Shown: piece by piece, positions 37,072 through 45,901 of the stretch
How the letters are laid out: the number at the start of each line of letters is the position of its first letter
How positions within the stretch are numbered: the first letter of the stretch is position 1
Translations under genes and position numbers: made by a program
Origin: Microbulbifer aggregans
GTDB taxonomy: Bacteria; Pseudomonadota; Gammaproteobacteria; Pseudomonadales; Cellvibrionaceae
Assembly (NCBI RefSeq): GCF_020524005.1
Contig: NZ_JAIVKK010000003.1
Location: 124,001-188,000, forward strand
Direction of reading: 5' to 3'
Length of the DNA: 64,000 nt
Notes under the pieces: model-generated
Told to the model about the DNA's origin: nothing
Databases searched by the model: none
The model's input: only the letters and a program-made list of their open reading frames with translations

Positions 37072-37131
37072 GTAGGAGTTTGCTTGCAAGCGAATGGCTC
37101 GGAGCGGGTTCGCCTGCGAGCAGGCTCCTAC
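37072..37131. repeat. REP-like inverted pair between moxR and the VWA gene
   Basis: GTAGGAGTTTGCTTGCAAGC begins the left arm (37072-37091), and GCCTGCGAGCAGGCTCCTAC ends the right arm (37112-37131). The arms are imperfect inverted copies, a form well known from REP/BIME elements in Pseudomonas and relatives. It separates two genes that belong to one functional pair and could lower expression of the downstream one. Confidence 0.75.
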
Positions 37132-37138
37132 AGGGGGA

Positions 37139-37984
37139 TTAGCGGTTTTCTCGGCGAGCCATGAAAGCGAGCCGCTCCAGCATATGTACGTCCTGCTCAT
37201 TCTTGAGCAATGCACCGTACAATGGAGGAATCGCCGAAGTCGTATCGCGGTTGCGTAAAACCTCTTCAGAAATATCATCTGCCATCAGCAGCTTCAGCCA
37301 GTCAATCAGCTCGGAAGTGGAGGGCTTTTTCTTCAGGCCCGGGACATCGCGGATCTGGAAGAACACATCCATTGCCTCGGCCACCAGGGTTTTCTTGATG
37401 TCCGGGTAATGCACGTCCACGATCTTGTGCATGGTTTCCCGATCCGGGAAGCTGATGTAATGGAAAAAACAGCGACGCAGGAATGCATCTGGCAACTCTT
37501 TTTCATTGTTCGACGTGATAATCACAATCGGACGGTGCCTGGCAGAAATCGTTTCACCGGTTTCATACACATAAAACTGCATACGATCGATTTCTACCAA
37601 CAGGTCGTTGGGAAACTCGATGTCAGCCTTATCAATCTCATCAATCAGCAGTACTACGCGCTCGTCAGCCTCAAAGGCCTCCCAGAGCTTGCCCTTTTTG
37701 ATGTAGTTACCGATATCGTGAACCCTGTCCACGCCCAGCTGTGAATCGCGCAGTCGGGAAACCGCATCGTACTCGTAAAGTCCCTGCTGGGCTTTAGTGG
37801 TCGACTTGATATGCCACTGGATCAGCTTCAGCCCCAGACTGCTCGCCACTTCTTCCGCCAACAGTGTTTTACCGGTACCGGGCTCGCCCTTGATCAACAG
37901 TGGCCGCTGCAGCGTCACTGCCGCGTCTACCGCCATCTGCAGGTCGCCCGTGGCAACGTAACTGTCTGTTCCCGTGAATTTCAT
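37139..37984 (-). CDS. MoxR-family AAA+ ATPase
   Basis: A 281-residue AAA+ protein. Walker A GEPGTGKT is at about 34-41, Walker B LLIDEIDKAD at about 115-124, and sensor 1 is IITSNNEKELPDAFLRRC, which also supplies the arginine finger. The C-terminal lid domain (about 200-281) completes the usual MoxR length. It works with the VWA protein encoded downstream. The client is unknown. Confidence 0.92.
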   Translation of the reverse strand: MKFTGTDSYVATGDLQMAVDAAVTLQRPLLIKGEPGTGKTLLAEEVASSLGLKLIQWHIKSTTKAQQGLYEYDAVSRLRDSQLGVDRVHDIGNYIKKGKLWEAFEADERVVLLIDEIDKADIEFPNDLLVEIDRMQFYVYETGETISARHRPIVIITSNNEKELPDAFLRRCFFHYISFPDRETMHKIVDVHYPDIKKTLVAEAMDVFFQIRDVPGLKKKPSTSELIDWLKLLMADDISEEVLRNRDTTSAIPPLYGALLKNEQDVHMLERLAFMARRENR

Positions 37985-38142
37985 GGTCGCTCCGGAATAG
38001 ATTTATCAGGAATGGGACCATGGTAAAGGAAGGGCAGAGCCTCGCCAAAGGCGGAATCTGTCAGAATGAATGACTGCAGCAAGCTCTCGAGCCCGGGTGA
38101 GGCGCGAAGTACCAAACAGCAGTGGAGGTGTTGAACGGGTAG

Positions 38143-38823
38143 TCAGGCAACCTGGGCGCGGCGGCGGCGCACGACCTGGCGTCCCTTGTCAGTAATGTAC
38201 CAGCGGATACCCAGGTGGCTGTGGATCTTCCCAACCATCTCCAGTACCAACAGACTATTCAGAGCGCGCGCAGCGGAATTGGTCTCCATGCCCCCTTCCT
38301 GTGCCATTCCTGCGAGGGATCGGAACACACAGTCACCATTATTCAACAGGCTGAGTACATGCAATGCATTGTCATCCAGCTTGCGGATCTGGTTGAAATC
38401 CAGTGTCGGGCCCTGGTCCGGGTCACCTTCGATTTCATGCTCCAGCAGGGGCATCATCTCCAGCTGCATGGCGCGGATCTCCTGCTCCAGATTTTCAACC
38501 CGGGCGCGGGCGATACTCGCATCCCGCAGCTGGCGACGCGCAGCATTGAACACAAACATACGCGAGGCGATGGCTGCGAGCAGGCAATAACCGGTAAAAA
38601 TCAACAAGCGGGAAGGATCACCCTGAATTTCGATCAACAGATCACTCTGGGTGAACTTCAGGAAAATCGGCACCATTAAAGCGCCACACAGGCCCATGAT
38701 CAGACAGCGGGCCAGGCCGGCAGGATCTTCTTCCGTAAACAGCATCTGGTAGTAGTTGACCAGGCCACCAAGGATACCGGATACCAACATCACAGCGGTC
38801 AGAATTAACAGATGGTCGAGCAT
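38143..38823 (-). CDS. Membrane-anchored protein with coiled coil and winged-helix-like C terminus
   Basis: About 226 residues from ATG 38823, which has AAGGGAT nearby; the open frame runs up to 38964 but that part is not conserved-looking. Three hydrophobic segments lie in the first 90 residues (LLILTAVMLVSGILGGLVNYY, CLIMGLCGALMVPIFL, LLIFTGYCLLAAIASRMF). A coiled-coil follows (about 97-125). The C-terminal 70 residues read like a winged helix (DDNALHVLSLLNNG...ARALNSLLVLEMVGKI...YITDKGRQVV). It may be a membrane-tethered regulator. It resembles proteins named 'YEATS-associated helix-containing', but I hold that name loosely. Confidence 0.6.
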   Translation of the reverse strand: MLDHLLILTAVMLVSGILGGLVNYYQMLFTEEDPAGLARCLIMGLCGALMVPIFLKFTQSDLLIEIQGDPSRLLIFTGYCLLAAIASRMFVFNAARRQLRDASIARARVENLEQEIRAMQLEMMPLLEHEIEGDPDQGPTLDFNQIRKLDDNALHVLSLLNNGDCVFRSLAGMAQEGGMETNSAARALNSLLVLEMVGKIHSHLGIRWYITDKGRQVVRRRRAQVA

Positions 38824-39045
38824 CCCTATCCCTTCGTCAGTCGTACAACCAATGCCAGTTGCGGCACTTTTTGTGTTTTGTCTGATTCTTTCTTTATCCC
38901 TGCCTGTCCGCGCTGTCGACGACCGGTAAACAACCAAACTGCTCGACCAGTCACAATACAACAACCGAGCTATGAACAGGCTCTATTAGATATAGCAGCT
39001 GCCCCGATATCGGTGCGGCAGAAAAGGAAAAAGGAGGGAAGGATT

Positions 39046-39063
39046 GGCGCGGTTTTCCGCGCC
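39046..39063 (-). terminator. Hairpin downstream of the 121-residue membrane protein gene
   Basis: GGCGCGG (39046-39052) and CCGCGCC (39057-39063) with a TTTT loop. On the minus strand it is followed by a pyrimidine-rich stretch ending in TTTTT. A probable end for the dnaX-to-orf121 transcript. Confidence 0.5.
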
Positions 39064-39106
39064 CGGATGCCAGATAGCCCGGCAGGAAGAAATCAGGACA
39101 GTCAGT

Positions 39107-39132
39107 CAGTACTGACCTGCAGGTTAGTACTG
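39107..39132. repeat. 26-bp palindrome over the stop codon of orf121
   Basis: CAGTACTGACCTG followed directly by CAGGTTAGTACTG: a palindrome with a single mismatched pair and no loop. The stop codon of the membrane protein gene (39124-39126) lies inside it. It could bind a dimeric regulator or end transcription. Confidence 0.55.
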
Positions 39133-39489
39133 GTCGCTTTCTGTCATACGGCGATCTTTACGTCGATGCATCAGCAACATAACGATGCCAACAACCAGCA
39201 TCACGGCAAAAGCACCGCCAGCCGAAAACACGAGGCTTGCGGATACCTCAGGTGTTGCACCGTTTTCTTCAAACACCATCTGGTAAACAAACAGTGGCAG
39301 GAGTGGAATCGGCGGTGCTTCAGCGACAGTGCCATGGGCCGGTATCAATAACACGACGGCAGCTTCCAGCAGGATCAGGTTGCGCAACCATGACCACCCC
39401 CAGTTGCGCATGAACCACCAGCCTGCAGCCAGTAACACCACCACCCCGCCGACGTATATGAGCCAGGCCAATTTAAATTCTTCAACCAT
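39124..39489 (-). CDS. Small membrane protein, function unknown
   Basis: 121 residues with three hydrophobic segments (about 8-26, 37-50 and 91-108), the last followed by the basic tail HRRKDRRMTESDQY. Between segments two and three is a loop with a Pro-rich stretch (APPIPLLPLFVYQM). No family name can be given. It lies 25 bases after ycgN and is probably the last gene of that operon. Confidence 0.65.
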   Translation of the reverse strand: MVEEFKLAWLIYVGGVVVLLAAGWWFMRNWGWSWLRNLILLEAAVVLLIPAHGTVAEAPPIPLLPLFVYQMVFEENGATPEVSASLVFSAGGAFAVMLVVGIVMLLMHRRKDRRMTESDQY

Positions 39490-39514
39490 AGTGTTCGCTT
39501 ATTCGCTCGTTAGA

Positions 39515-39967
39515 TTATTCGTCGCCAACCCAGACGACTATATGATCTTCATAGTCCTCCGGGTCCACATTCTCTTCACTGACGACCTTATCCTGCACCG
39601 AAATTCCGGCCTCATGGACGGAGTTTGGATCGCCGGATATCAATGGATGCCAGTCCGCCAGTGGCCGCCCCTCGGCAAGCGTGCGGTAAGCACAGGTAAC
39701 CGGCAGCCAGGTAAAGTTCGCTACATCAGCGGGCTGGAGCTGTATACAGTCCGGAACCTGCTTTTTACGCTGCGGATAGTTGGTGCAACGGCAACTGTGG
39801 GTATCCAGTAGCCGGCAGGAAACACAGGTCGTGTAAACCTCACCAGTGTCTTCGTCTTCCAGCCGGTGCAGGCAGCAGCGGCCGCAACCGTCGCAAAGGG
39901 ACTCCCACTCAGATTCGGTCATCTCGTCGAGTTTCTTGCGCTGCCAGAAGGGCCTCTGACTTACCAC
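39515..39967 (-). CDS. ycgN: YcgN family cysteine-cluster protein
   Basis: 150 residues from GTG 39967, which has an AGG 7 bases upstream. The conserved Cys pattern is [14 protein letters not shown], then [23 protein letters not shown], then VPDC. This belongs to the CxxCxxCC (UPF0153/YcgN) family, thought to bind zinc or an iron-sulphur cluster. Its biochemical role is not established. The pairing with ycgL 38 bases upstream is the usual gammaproteobacterial arrangement. Confidence 0.9.
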   Translation of the reverse strand: MVSQRPFWQRKKLDEMTESEWESLCDGCGRCCLHRLEDEDTGEVYTTCVSCRLLDTHSCRCTNYPQRKKQVPDCIQLQPADVANFTWLPVTCAYRTLAEGRPLADWHPLISGDPNSVHEAGISVQDKVVSEENVDPEDYEDHIVVWVGDE

Positions 39968-40005
39968 TGCATCACCTTCTTTCCTAGCCCGGCCACCGCC
40001 CTGCG

Positions 40006-40296
40006 TTAACCGCGAGGCAACTTGCTGTTCTGCGCGGCGATTGCTCGCATCTCGTCGTCCGCCACCGGTGGCATTTGCAAATAATAGCCCTGTTCCTGCA
40101 ACGCATTCATGACTTTATCCACATCTGCCCGCGCCAGTTTACGCTCGGGGGTCAACAGAAGGGTGGTTACATGCACCGGCTTGCCAAAAAGCGCCTGTAA
40201 TTTTTCAGGTACTCGCTGCATACCCTGCGACTTTTCCACATACAGGTACATTTCGGATTCCCGCGGGCTGCGGTAGATATCACAAATGGTTTTCAT
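40006..40296 (-). CDS. ycgL: YcgL domain protein
   Basis: A 96-residue protein that starts [22 protein letters not shown] and continues with [31 protein letters not shown], both typical of YcgL. The start codon shares one base with the rnd stop (TGATG), so translation is coupled. The open frame extends further upstream, but only inside rnd. Function is unknown; linkage to rnd and ycgN is conserved. Confidence 0.9.
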   Translation of the reverse strand: MKTICDIYRSPRESEMYLYVEKSQGMQRVPEKLQALFGKPVHVTTLLLTPERKLARADVDKVMNALQEQGYYLQMPPVADDEMRAIAAQNSKLPRG

Positions 40297-41432
40297 CAGG
40301 AATTTCTCAATTGGGTCAGGTACTTCAGCAGCGGCTCGCCGGCTACAGCCTGGCGCCACCCCAGCAAACGCCCGTCCAGCTGTGGCTTGCCCGCCTGCAC
40401 CAGGGCTTCCAGCTCTTTCTTGCGCACAAGGATTTCCGGGGGAAGTTCAGCAGACTCCGCAAGCTGACCCGCTTTTTTCTTCAGCAGTTTCAGGGCATCC
40501 CCTTGCTGACGGTTCAGCGGCTGTGGCAGTAGCGGTGGCAGGTCCTCGCGCTCGGCCGCACGTGTGATAATTTGCAGCAAAGTATCGCCGTATAGACGCA
40601 GGGTTTTACCTTCAAGCCCGGGCCGCGGCAAAGTAGCGGCGTACTTGGGCATATCCTGCGCGAGCGACAAGCAGATATTTTCTTTCAGCAGGTGGTTGCG
40701 CGGCACGTCGAGTTGTCGCGCTTCGCGTTCACGCCAGGCGCAAAGATCCTGCAACGCAGCGAGTTGCTTTCCTCGCAGGCGCCAGGCCCCTTTTACCCGC
40801 AGGTAATACAGCTCCGGGGGTTCCGGATTTCGCGCAGACTGCACAAGTGCCGCACAATCTTCCTGCAACCACTCAAGCCGCCCCAGCTCCCGCAAGCGCT
40901 TTAGCAACATGCCATAGACCAGCGGTAACCAGGCGACGTCGAGTGCTGCATAGTTTTTCTGAGATTCGCTAAGCGGGCGCTGCAGCCAGTCGGAGCGGGT
41001 CTCACTTTTCGGCAACTCGATCTGCAACAGGTTGTGCACAGTTGCCGCATAACCGAGCCCAGCGCCCATGTTGGTCATGGCCGCCGCTATCTGCGTATCA
41101 AAAATTGGCTCAGGTACGGCGCCCAACAATCGCTCCAATGTCTCCAGATCCTCACTGCAGGAGTGCATGACCTTCACCACCCGGGTGTCCAGCAACAACT
41201 CACGCAGCGGCTCGAGATCCTCAATCGCCAGGTTATCAATCAGGTAACTGTGTTTGCCGTCACCAATCTGGACCAGTGCCGGCAGCGGGAAAAACGTTCG
41301 ACTGCGCATGAACTCGGTGTCCAGAGCCACCGCACTCTGCTCGCGCCAGCGTGCACACAGCTCAGCCAATTGTGCACTGCTGTCGATCCAGATCGGGCGA
41401 GTGTCTACCAGTTGTTTACTCACGTGTTGCAT
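40296..41432 (-). CDS. rnd: Ribonuclease D
   Basis: About 378 residues from the ATG at 41432 (a GTG lies one codon further up). The DEDD 3'-5' exonuclease motifs are [12 protein letters not shown] (Exo I), [12 protein letters not shown] (Exo II) and YAALDVAWL (Exo III). Two HRDC-like helical domains follow. RNase D trims tRNA and other small RNA 3' ends. The start shares a base with the recR stop, and the stop shares a base with the ycgL start. Confidence 0.94.
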   Translation of the reverse strand: MQHVSKQLVDTRPIWIDSSAQLAELCARWREQSAVALDTEFMRSRTFFPLPALVQIGDGKHSYLIDNLAIEDLEPLRELLLDTRVVKVMHSCSEDLETLERLLGAVPEPIFDTQIAAAMTNMGAGLGYAATVHNLLQIELPKSETRSDWLQRPLSESQKNYAALDVAWLPLVYGMLLKRLRELGRLEWLQEDCAALVQSARNPEPPELYYLRVKGAWRLRGKQLAALQDLCAWREREARQLDVPRNHLLKENICLSLAQDMPKYAATLPRPGLEGKTLRLYGDTLLQIITRAAEREDLPPLLPQPLNRQQGDALKLLKKKAGQLAESAELPPEILVRKKELEALVQAGKPQLDGRLLGWRQAVAGEPLLKYLTQLRNS

Positions 41433-42034
41433 CACAGTACCGTTCGGCTATTGAAGGCGTGTGCCAGGGTACCGCCGTCGATATATTCCAGTTCACCACC
41501 GATCGGCACCCCGTGGGCGATGCGGGTCACGGTGACACCCTTGGCGCGCGCGCGCTCGGCAATAAACTGCGCGGTTGCTTCGCCTTCCACGGTGGGGTTG
41601 GTGGCCACAATCAACTCGCGGATCCCCTCCTCTCCCTGAGCACCCAGCCGTTCGCCAAGTCTGTCGAGCCCCAGGTCCGCTGGCCCAACGCCATCGATTG
41701 GAGACAGGTGGCCGTGGAGCACAAAATACAGCCCGTGATAATTGCCGGCCTGCTCTATGGCCAGGACGTCGGCCGGGGTTTCAACCACGCACAGCAGCGA
41801 GTGGTCGCGCCGGGTGTTTGTGCACAGGGAGCAGATATCCTGCTCGGTCAACGTGCGGCACTGACCACAGCGGCCAACCTTTTCCACAGCCTGCTGCAGC
41901 GAGCTGGCCAGCAGGCCCGCCGCATCGCGGTCTTTTTCCAGCAGGTACATGGCCATGCGCTGGGCGGACTTCGGCCCGACGCCAGGCAGGCAGCGCAGTG
42001 CGCGTATCAGGTCTTCAATCAGGGGGCTAAACAT
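41432..42034 (-). CDS. recR: RecR, recombination mediator
   Basis: 200 residues, the standard RecR length. A helix-hairpin-helix motif ([13 protein letters not shown]), a Cys4 zinc finger (CGQCRTL...ICSLC), and a Toprim domain ([15 protein letters not shown], then [17 protein letters not shown]) are in order. With RecF and RecO it loads RecA on gapped DNA. A terminator-like hairpin lies between ybaB and recR, so recR may be expressed at a lower level than dnaX-ybaB. Confidence 0.96.
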   Translation of the reverse strand: MFSPLIEDLIRALRCLPGVGPKSAQRMAMYLLEKDRDAAGLLASSLQQAVEKVGRCGQCRTLTEQDICSLCTNTRRDHSLLCVVETPADVLAIEQAGNYHGLYFVLHGHLSPIDGVGPADLGLDRLGERLGAQGEEGIRELIVATNPTVEGEATAQFIAERARAKGVTVTRIAHGVPIGGELEYIDGGTLAHAFNSRTVL

Positions 42035-42060
42035 AAAAATTTCTTTGCTCGCGTAAACAA

Positions 42061-42080
42061 AAGGGCCCTTGAAGGGCCCC
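42061..42080 (-). terminator. Terminator or attenuator between ybaB and recR
   Basis: GGGCCC (42063-42068) and GGGCCC (42074-42079) form a hairpin; on the minus strand it is followed by TTTTGTTT. The position within an otherwise tight gene series points to partial termination. Confidence 0.65.
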
Positions 42081-42101
42081 TGCTGCGGTCACTCCAGGAA
42101 C

Positions 42102-42452
42102 TCAGCCAAAGGGAAACTTGAATCCTTCCGGCAAGTTCATGCCCGCGGCCATCCCTCCCATCTGTTCTTTCTGCGCTTTCTGCTGCGCCTCTTCGACACG
42201 CCGCACCGTATCATTAACTGCAGCCGCCAGCAGGTCTTCCAGCATTTCTTTATCTTCACCGAGCAGGCTCGGATCGATATCGACAGAAGTGACGTCGTGG
42301 CGACCGTTCATGGTGACCTTAACCAGGCCCGCGCCCGCTTCACCGGTGACACGCAGGTCGGCCAGTTCTTTCTGCATTTTTTCCATGCGCTCTTGCATGT
42401 CAGCCTGCATTTTCTGGGCCTGTTGCATCAAGTCGCCCAAACCTTTCATCAT
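42102..42452 (-). CDS. ybaB: YbaB/EbfC nucleoid-associated protein
   Basis: 116 residues: [20 protein letters not shown] begins the long helix, and the core is [23 protein letters not shown], as in YbaB. The C-terminal tail is Met/Gly-rich. It is a dimeric DNA-binding protein with low sequence specificity. The dnaX-ybaB-recR order is strongly conserved in bacteria. Confidence 0.95.
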   Translation of the reverse strand: MMKGLGDLMQQAQKMQADMQERMEKMQKELADLRVTGEAGAGLVKVTMNGRHDVTSVDIDPSLLGEDKEMLEDLLAAAVNDTVRRVEEAQQKAQKEQMGGMAAGMNLPEGFKFPFG

Positions 42453-42499
42453 GTTCTCACCGCTTCAATAAATTGCTTCGATTTAACTCGCAGTCCGGA

Positions 42500-44692
42500 T
42501 CACCCGAGATATTCCACGGATTCCGGAACCAACTGCGCACCCAGTTCAGCCTGCAGATCCTGCACCAGTGGATCCCCGCTCAGGGCATCCCGAGCCGATT
42601 GCAGCTGGGCTTCTTTTGTCGCTGCCACTAAACGTGCCGGCGTACCGCCTGCGACTTCGCCAACCTGAATTTGAACCACCAGAGGCTGCTGGAAAAAATC
42701 TCCGAGTACATCGGCCAGGCGGCGCTGGTGCCCCTCGTCGTACAAACTGCTGAAAGCGTGATCCAGCGTAAAGGAAAGTATATTGTCCTGCCGCCCCAGT
42801 AACTCCAGGTGCGAAGCGATGGAGTGCAGGATACCGGTCACCCCCAATTGCGGGTACATAGCGGGCCAACTGCCCGGAGTCAGGGCTTCCAGCTTTGCCG
42901 CTGGACGCGCAGGCTCTACCTCTGCCGGAGGCGCAGGCCTTACAGGTTGCTGAACCGGCTGCGGCGCAGGAGGTGCGGACTCCACCGCAGCAACCTGCTG
43001 ACGCAAATGTTCGCGCATCTCAGCACGGACGTCGGGCTCAGGGGCCGACGGGGGTTCCGGGTTCTGCACTTCTTGATAAGGCTGCGCCACAGGCTCGGGG
43101 GCGTAGACCTCGGCAGCAGGCACGTGGCTGGCCTCTTCCGCAAATGCCTGCGGCGGCAGCTCAGCTACAACTGCCTGCTCCGCTGCTACGGCAACATCCT
43201 GCCCGAGAGACGCTTCCGCATTTGTCCCAGCCGGAGACGACGGCTGAGGCTGCACTACGGTATTGGTTTGTGCAGCCGGTTCCTCCCAGGGCGGGGTGTC
43301 ATCTTCCGGCGGCTGAGGGGCGGCCTGTGAAACGGCAACTTCCTCAGTGAACTGCTGGCTATTTGCTACTTCTGGCGCTGATATTTCACTTTCTGGCTGG
43401 ACATTACTGCCGGTCTGTTCCGGCACCATCCCGGTAGACGGCTTTTTTGCCTCCACACCCTCGGCGCTTTCAACCGGGACCGCAGCTGGCGGGGGAGCAG
43501 GAACGTCCGCCGGTGCCGACTCAGCAGGTGCCACAGGTGCAGCACCCGGTACAGGCGCAGCGGTAGTTGCCGGCGCGCCGATTTTCGCTGTCGGAATGTT
43601 CGTCACACCCTGGGGCTTGAAGGCCAGCATGCGCAACAGGGCCATTTCGAAGCCCCCACGGGGATCCGGAGCCAGTGGCAAGTCTCTGCGTGCCAGCAGC
43701 GCCATCTGGTAATAAAGCTGAATATTTTCACTGGCAACTGAAGCGGCATACCGCTGCAGCAGTTCGGCATCCCCGAGCGCGTTATCAATGGCCTGGGGCA
43801 GGACCTGCGCAATCGCAATTCGATGCAGAATGGACGCCAGCTCAGCCAGCGCCGCGCTGTAGTCCGGGGCTTGCTCGGAAAGCGCGTTCACAGCGGCAAA
43901 CAGCGCCGCTGGATCTTCTGCCGCCAGCGCCTGCACCAGTTTCCAGACCAATGCGCTATCGAGCGTGCCCAGCATTGCCCGAACCTCGTCCTCACTGATC
44001 TTGCCACCGCCAAAGGCGATCGCCTGATCAGTAAGACTCATGGCATCCCGCATACTGCCATCAGCAGCACGTCCCAAATGCCAAAGCGCGGCCTCCTCGA
44101 AAGGCACCAGCTCCTTTTCCAGAACAAAACGCAGGTGAGCGACCACCCGCTCGGGGCTCATATTTTTGAGATTGAATTGCAGGCAGCGCGACAGTACCGT
44201 GACCGGCAGTTTCTGCGGATCCGTTGTGGCGAGCAGGAATTTGACGTGGGGCGGCGGCTCTTCGAGCGTTTTCAACAGCGCGTTGAAAGAGCTGTTGGAA
44301 AGCATGTGCACCTCATCGATGAGATACACCTTGTAGCGCCCCCTTGTAGGCGCGTATTGCACATTTTCCAGCAGTTCGCGCGTATCCTCCACTTTGGTCC
44401 GCGATGCCGCATCCACTTCAATCAAATCAACGAAGCGGCCATCGGCAATCTCGGTGCACGCAGAGCACTGGCCACATGGCTCGGAACTCACACCGGTCTC
44501 ACAGTTGAGGCATTTGGCCAAAATCCGTGCAATGGTGGTCTTCCCCACCCCACGTGTACCGGCAAAAAGATAAGCGTGATGCAGGCGATTGTTGTCCAGG
44601 GCATTGATCAGGGCCTGAAGCACATGCTCCTGACCGACCATTTCCCGGAACAATCTCGGCCGCCACTTCCGCGCCAGTACTTGATAACTCAT
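42500..44692 (-). CDS. dnaX: DNA polymerase III tau (and probably gamma) subunit
   Basis: 730 residues. The clamp-loader ATPase has Walker A GTRGVGKT (45-52), four zinc-binding cysteines (about 64-79), and DEVHMLSNSSFNALLKTLEEPP. A Pro/Ala/Glu-rich linker spans about 370-610. The C-terminal tau-specific domain, which binds the polymerase alpha subunit, covers about 615-730. The linker contains the sequence GCA AAA AAG (codons 415-417), the same slippery heptamer as in E. coli dnaX. A -1 shift there would give a gamma form of about 429 residues. Confidence 0.96.
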   Translation of the reverse strand: MSYQVLARKWRPRLFREMVGQEHVLQALINALDNNRLHHAYLFAGTRGVGKTTIARILAKCLNCETGVSSEPCGQCSACTEIADGRFVDLIEVDAASRTKVEDTRELLENVQYAPTRGRYKVYLIDEVHMLSNSSFNALLKTLEEPPPHVKFLLATTDPQKLPVTVLSRCLQFNLKNMSPERVVAHLRFVLEKELVPFEEAALWHLGRAADGSMRDAMSLTDQAIAFGGGKISEDEVRAMLGTLDSALVWKLVQALAAEDPAALFAAVNALSEQAPDYSAALAELASILHRIAIAQVLPQAIDNALGDAELLQRYAASVASENIQLYYQMALLARRDLPLAPDPRGGFEMALLRMLAFKPQGVTNIPTAKIGAPATTAAPVPGAAPVAPAESAPADVPAPPPAAVPVESAEGVEAKKPSTGMVPEQTGSNVQPESEISAPEVANSQQFTEEVAVSQAAPQPPEDDTPPWEEPAAQTNTVVQPQPSSPAGTNAEASLGQDVAVAAEQAVVAELPPQAFAEEASHVPAAEVYAPEPVAQPYQEVQNPEPPSAPEPDVRAEMREHLRQQVAAVESAPPAPQPVQQPVRPAPPAEVEPARPAAKLEALTPGSWPAMYPQLGVTGILHSIASHLELLGRQDNILSFTLDHAFSSLYDEGHQRRLADVLGDFFQQPLVVQIQVGEVAGGTPARLVAATKEAQLQSARDALSGDPLVQDLQAELGAQLVPESVEYLG
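43442..43448 (-). promoter_or_regulatory. A AAA AAG slippery heptamer in dnaX
   Basis: On the minus strand the in-frame codons are GCA AAA AAG. A GAGGG lies 9 bases upstream, where E. coli has its stimulatory Shine-Dalgarno-like element. Downstream, GTCT/AGAC and CCGG/CCGG could pair into a stem. In the -1 frame 12 codons follow before TAA. Confidence 0.75.
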
Positions 44693-44961
44693 CCGCTCTC
44701 CGCGCCGTCCGGCGCCATCTGTTGATTCGGGGACACAACTGCAACTAACCTGATTACAGGGTCACAGCCCCTCAATACGAGGCTAAAGCCGCATTATACC
44801 GGCATCGCCAGAGAGGGATAGACGTGCCCTCAATCCGGCCCCTTAATCGCTCTGCCGCGGGAAATCGACCACTCGTCTACTTCGGTTCATCTATGTTATA
44901 ACTTCGGGCCACCCGCCATATAACTATCAGAACGCATGCTGTACGGGGTTCCCACTATCCG
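44693..44961. promoter_or_regulatory. Divergent promoter region, dnaX and ECF sigma gene
   Basis: 269 bases between divergent starts. A search by eye for the conserved core of signal recognition particle RNA, which lies near dnaX in some bacteria, found nothing. TTATAA-like sequences near 44897 could serve the sigma gene. No terminator is present. Confidence 0.35.
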
Positions 44962-45486
44962 ATGAATAAAGCCCGGAAGACTCTTCTGGAATCGCTGTTT
45001 GCCGACCACGGGCAAGCGCTGGTGCGCTTTGTCACCCGGATTGTGCGCAGCACTGAAGATGCGGAAGACATCGCCCAGCACGCTTACCTGCGCCTACAGA
45101 AGCTCAGTGATGAGAAAGACCTGGAGAACCCTCGCGCCTACCTGTTCCAGATTGCCAACAACCTGGCCGTAGACCAACTGCGCCGCGGAAAGCTGCATAT
45201 CGACTATGTCAGCCAGCAGCTCCCCGCGGAAGGCTCCACCGCGAGCGATGACGACTTCGCCTATCATCAGTCACCGGAGCGAGTACTGGCGGCCCGGCAA
45301 CAACTGCAGGCGATTCACGAAGCCATGGACAGCTTGCCGCTCAAGTGCCGGCAAGCCTTCCTTCTCCATCGTAGCCGTGGCCTCTCTTACACAGAGATCG
45401 CCAAAGAGATGAACATCTCGGTCAGCAGCGTGGAAAAATACATCCTCCAGGCCCTCAAAGCATGCAGGAAGAAAGTAGAGAGCTGA
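44962..45486 (+). CDS. FecI-like ECF sigma factor
   Basis: A 174-residue ECF sigma factor. Region 2 covers about 10-80 (FADHGQALVRFVTRIVRSTEDAEDIAQHAYLRL, then NPRAYLFQIANNLAVDQLRR). Region 4 covers about 110-165 (MDSLPLKCRQAFLLHRSRGLSYTEIAKEMNISVSSVEKYILQAL), of the FecI type. It is followed by a FecR-like gene and an STN-bearing receptor, so it is the output of a cell-surface signalling system. The 415-base gap before fecR is longer than usual for such pairs. Confidence 0.92.
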   Translation: MNKARKTLLESLFADHGQALVRFVTRIVRSTEDAEDIAQHAYLRLQKLSDEKDLENPRAYLFQIANNLAVDQLRRGKLHIDYVSQQLPAEGSTASDDDFAYHQSPERVLAARQQLQAIHEAMDSLPLKCRQAFLLHRSRGLSYTEIAKEMNISVSSVEKYILQALKACRKKVES

Positions 45487-45901
45487 TCACTGACAGATTT
45501 TCTGACTGCCGCAGCCCTATTTATGACAGCGCTGACATACGAGACAGCAAGAGCATCTCCAAGGACGAGTTCATTAATGCACCGAACTAAGGCAAAGCCT
45601 CAAAATTTATTTGAGGGGAGTTCAACCAAGTTCGTCACAGGTAAGAGCAACGGTATCCGGACAAGAAAATCCGGATAACACAGAAAATTTGTGCTAAATT
45701 TTCACGCGATTTATCGCAAAGATTGCACAAAACACCGAACAGGGTGGATTTTAGCGCCAATTTTCAAGCACCATATTGGTGCGGACCGATGCAAAATGGA
45801 ACTTTCCGGTCAAATCACAATGTGCTGCCAGGGCAAATCCCCGTCAGCGTCCAAATTTTGCAAGTCGCTGACTTTAGGAAACTATTAAAGGTATTAGTGC
45901 G
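45487..45901. other. Long spacer between the ECF sigma and FecR genes
   Basis: About 415 bases without a supported gene. It is AT-rich compared with its surroundings. TATCCGGA (45654-45661) and TCCGGATA (45670-45677) form a perfect 8-bp inverted repeat with an 8-base loop, followed by an AT-rich stretch that could contain a promoter. Short open frames around 45691-45905 look like noise. It is a likely regulatory region for fecR and the receptor. Confidence 0.5.

Noticed and set aside
44693..44961. Signal recognition particle RNA near dnaX
   Set aside because: The conserved GGAAGCAGCC-type core was looked for on both strands and is not present.
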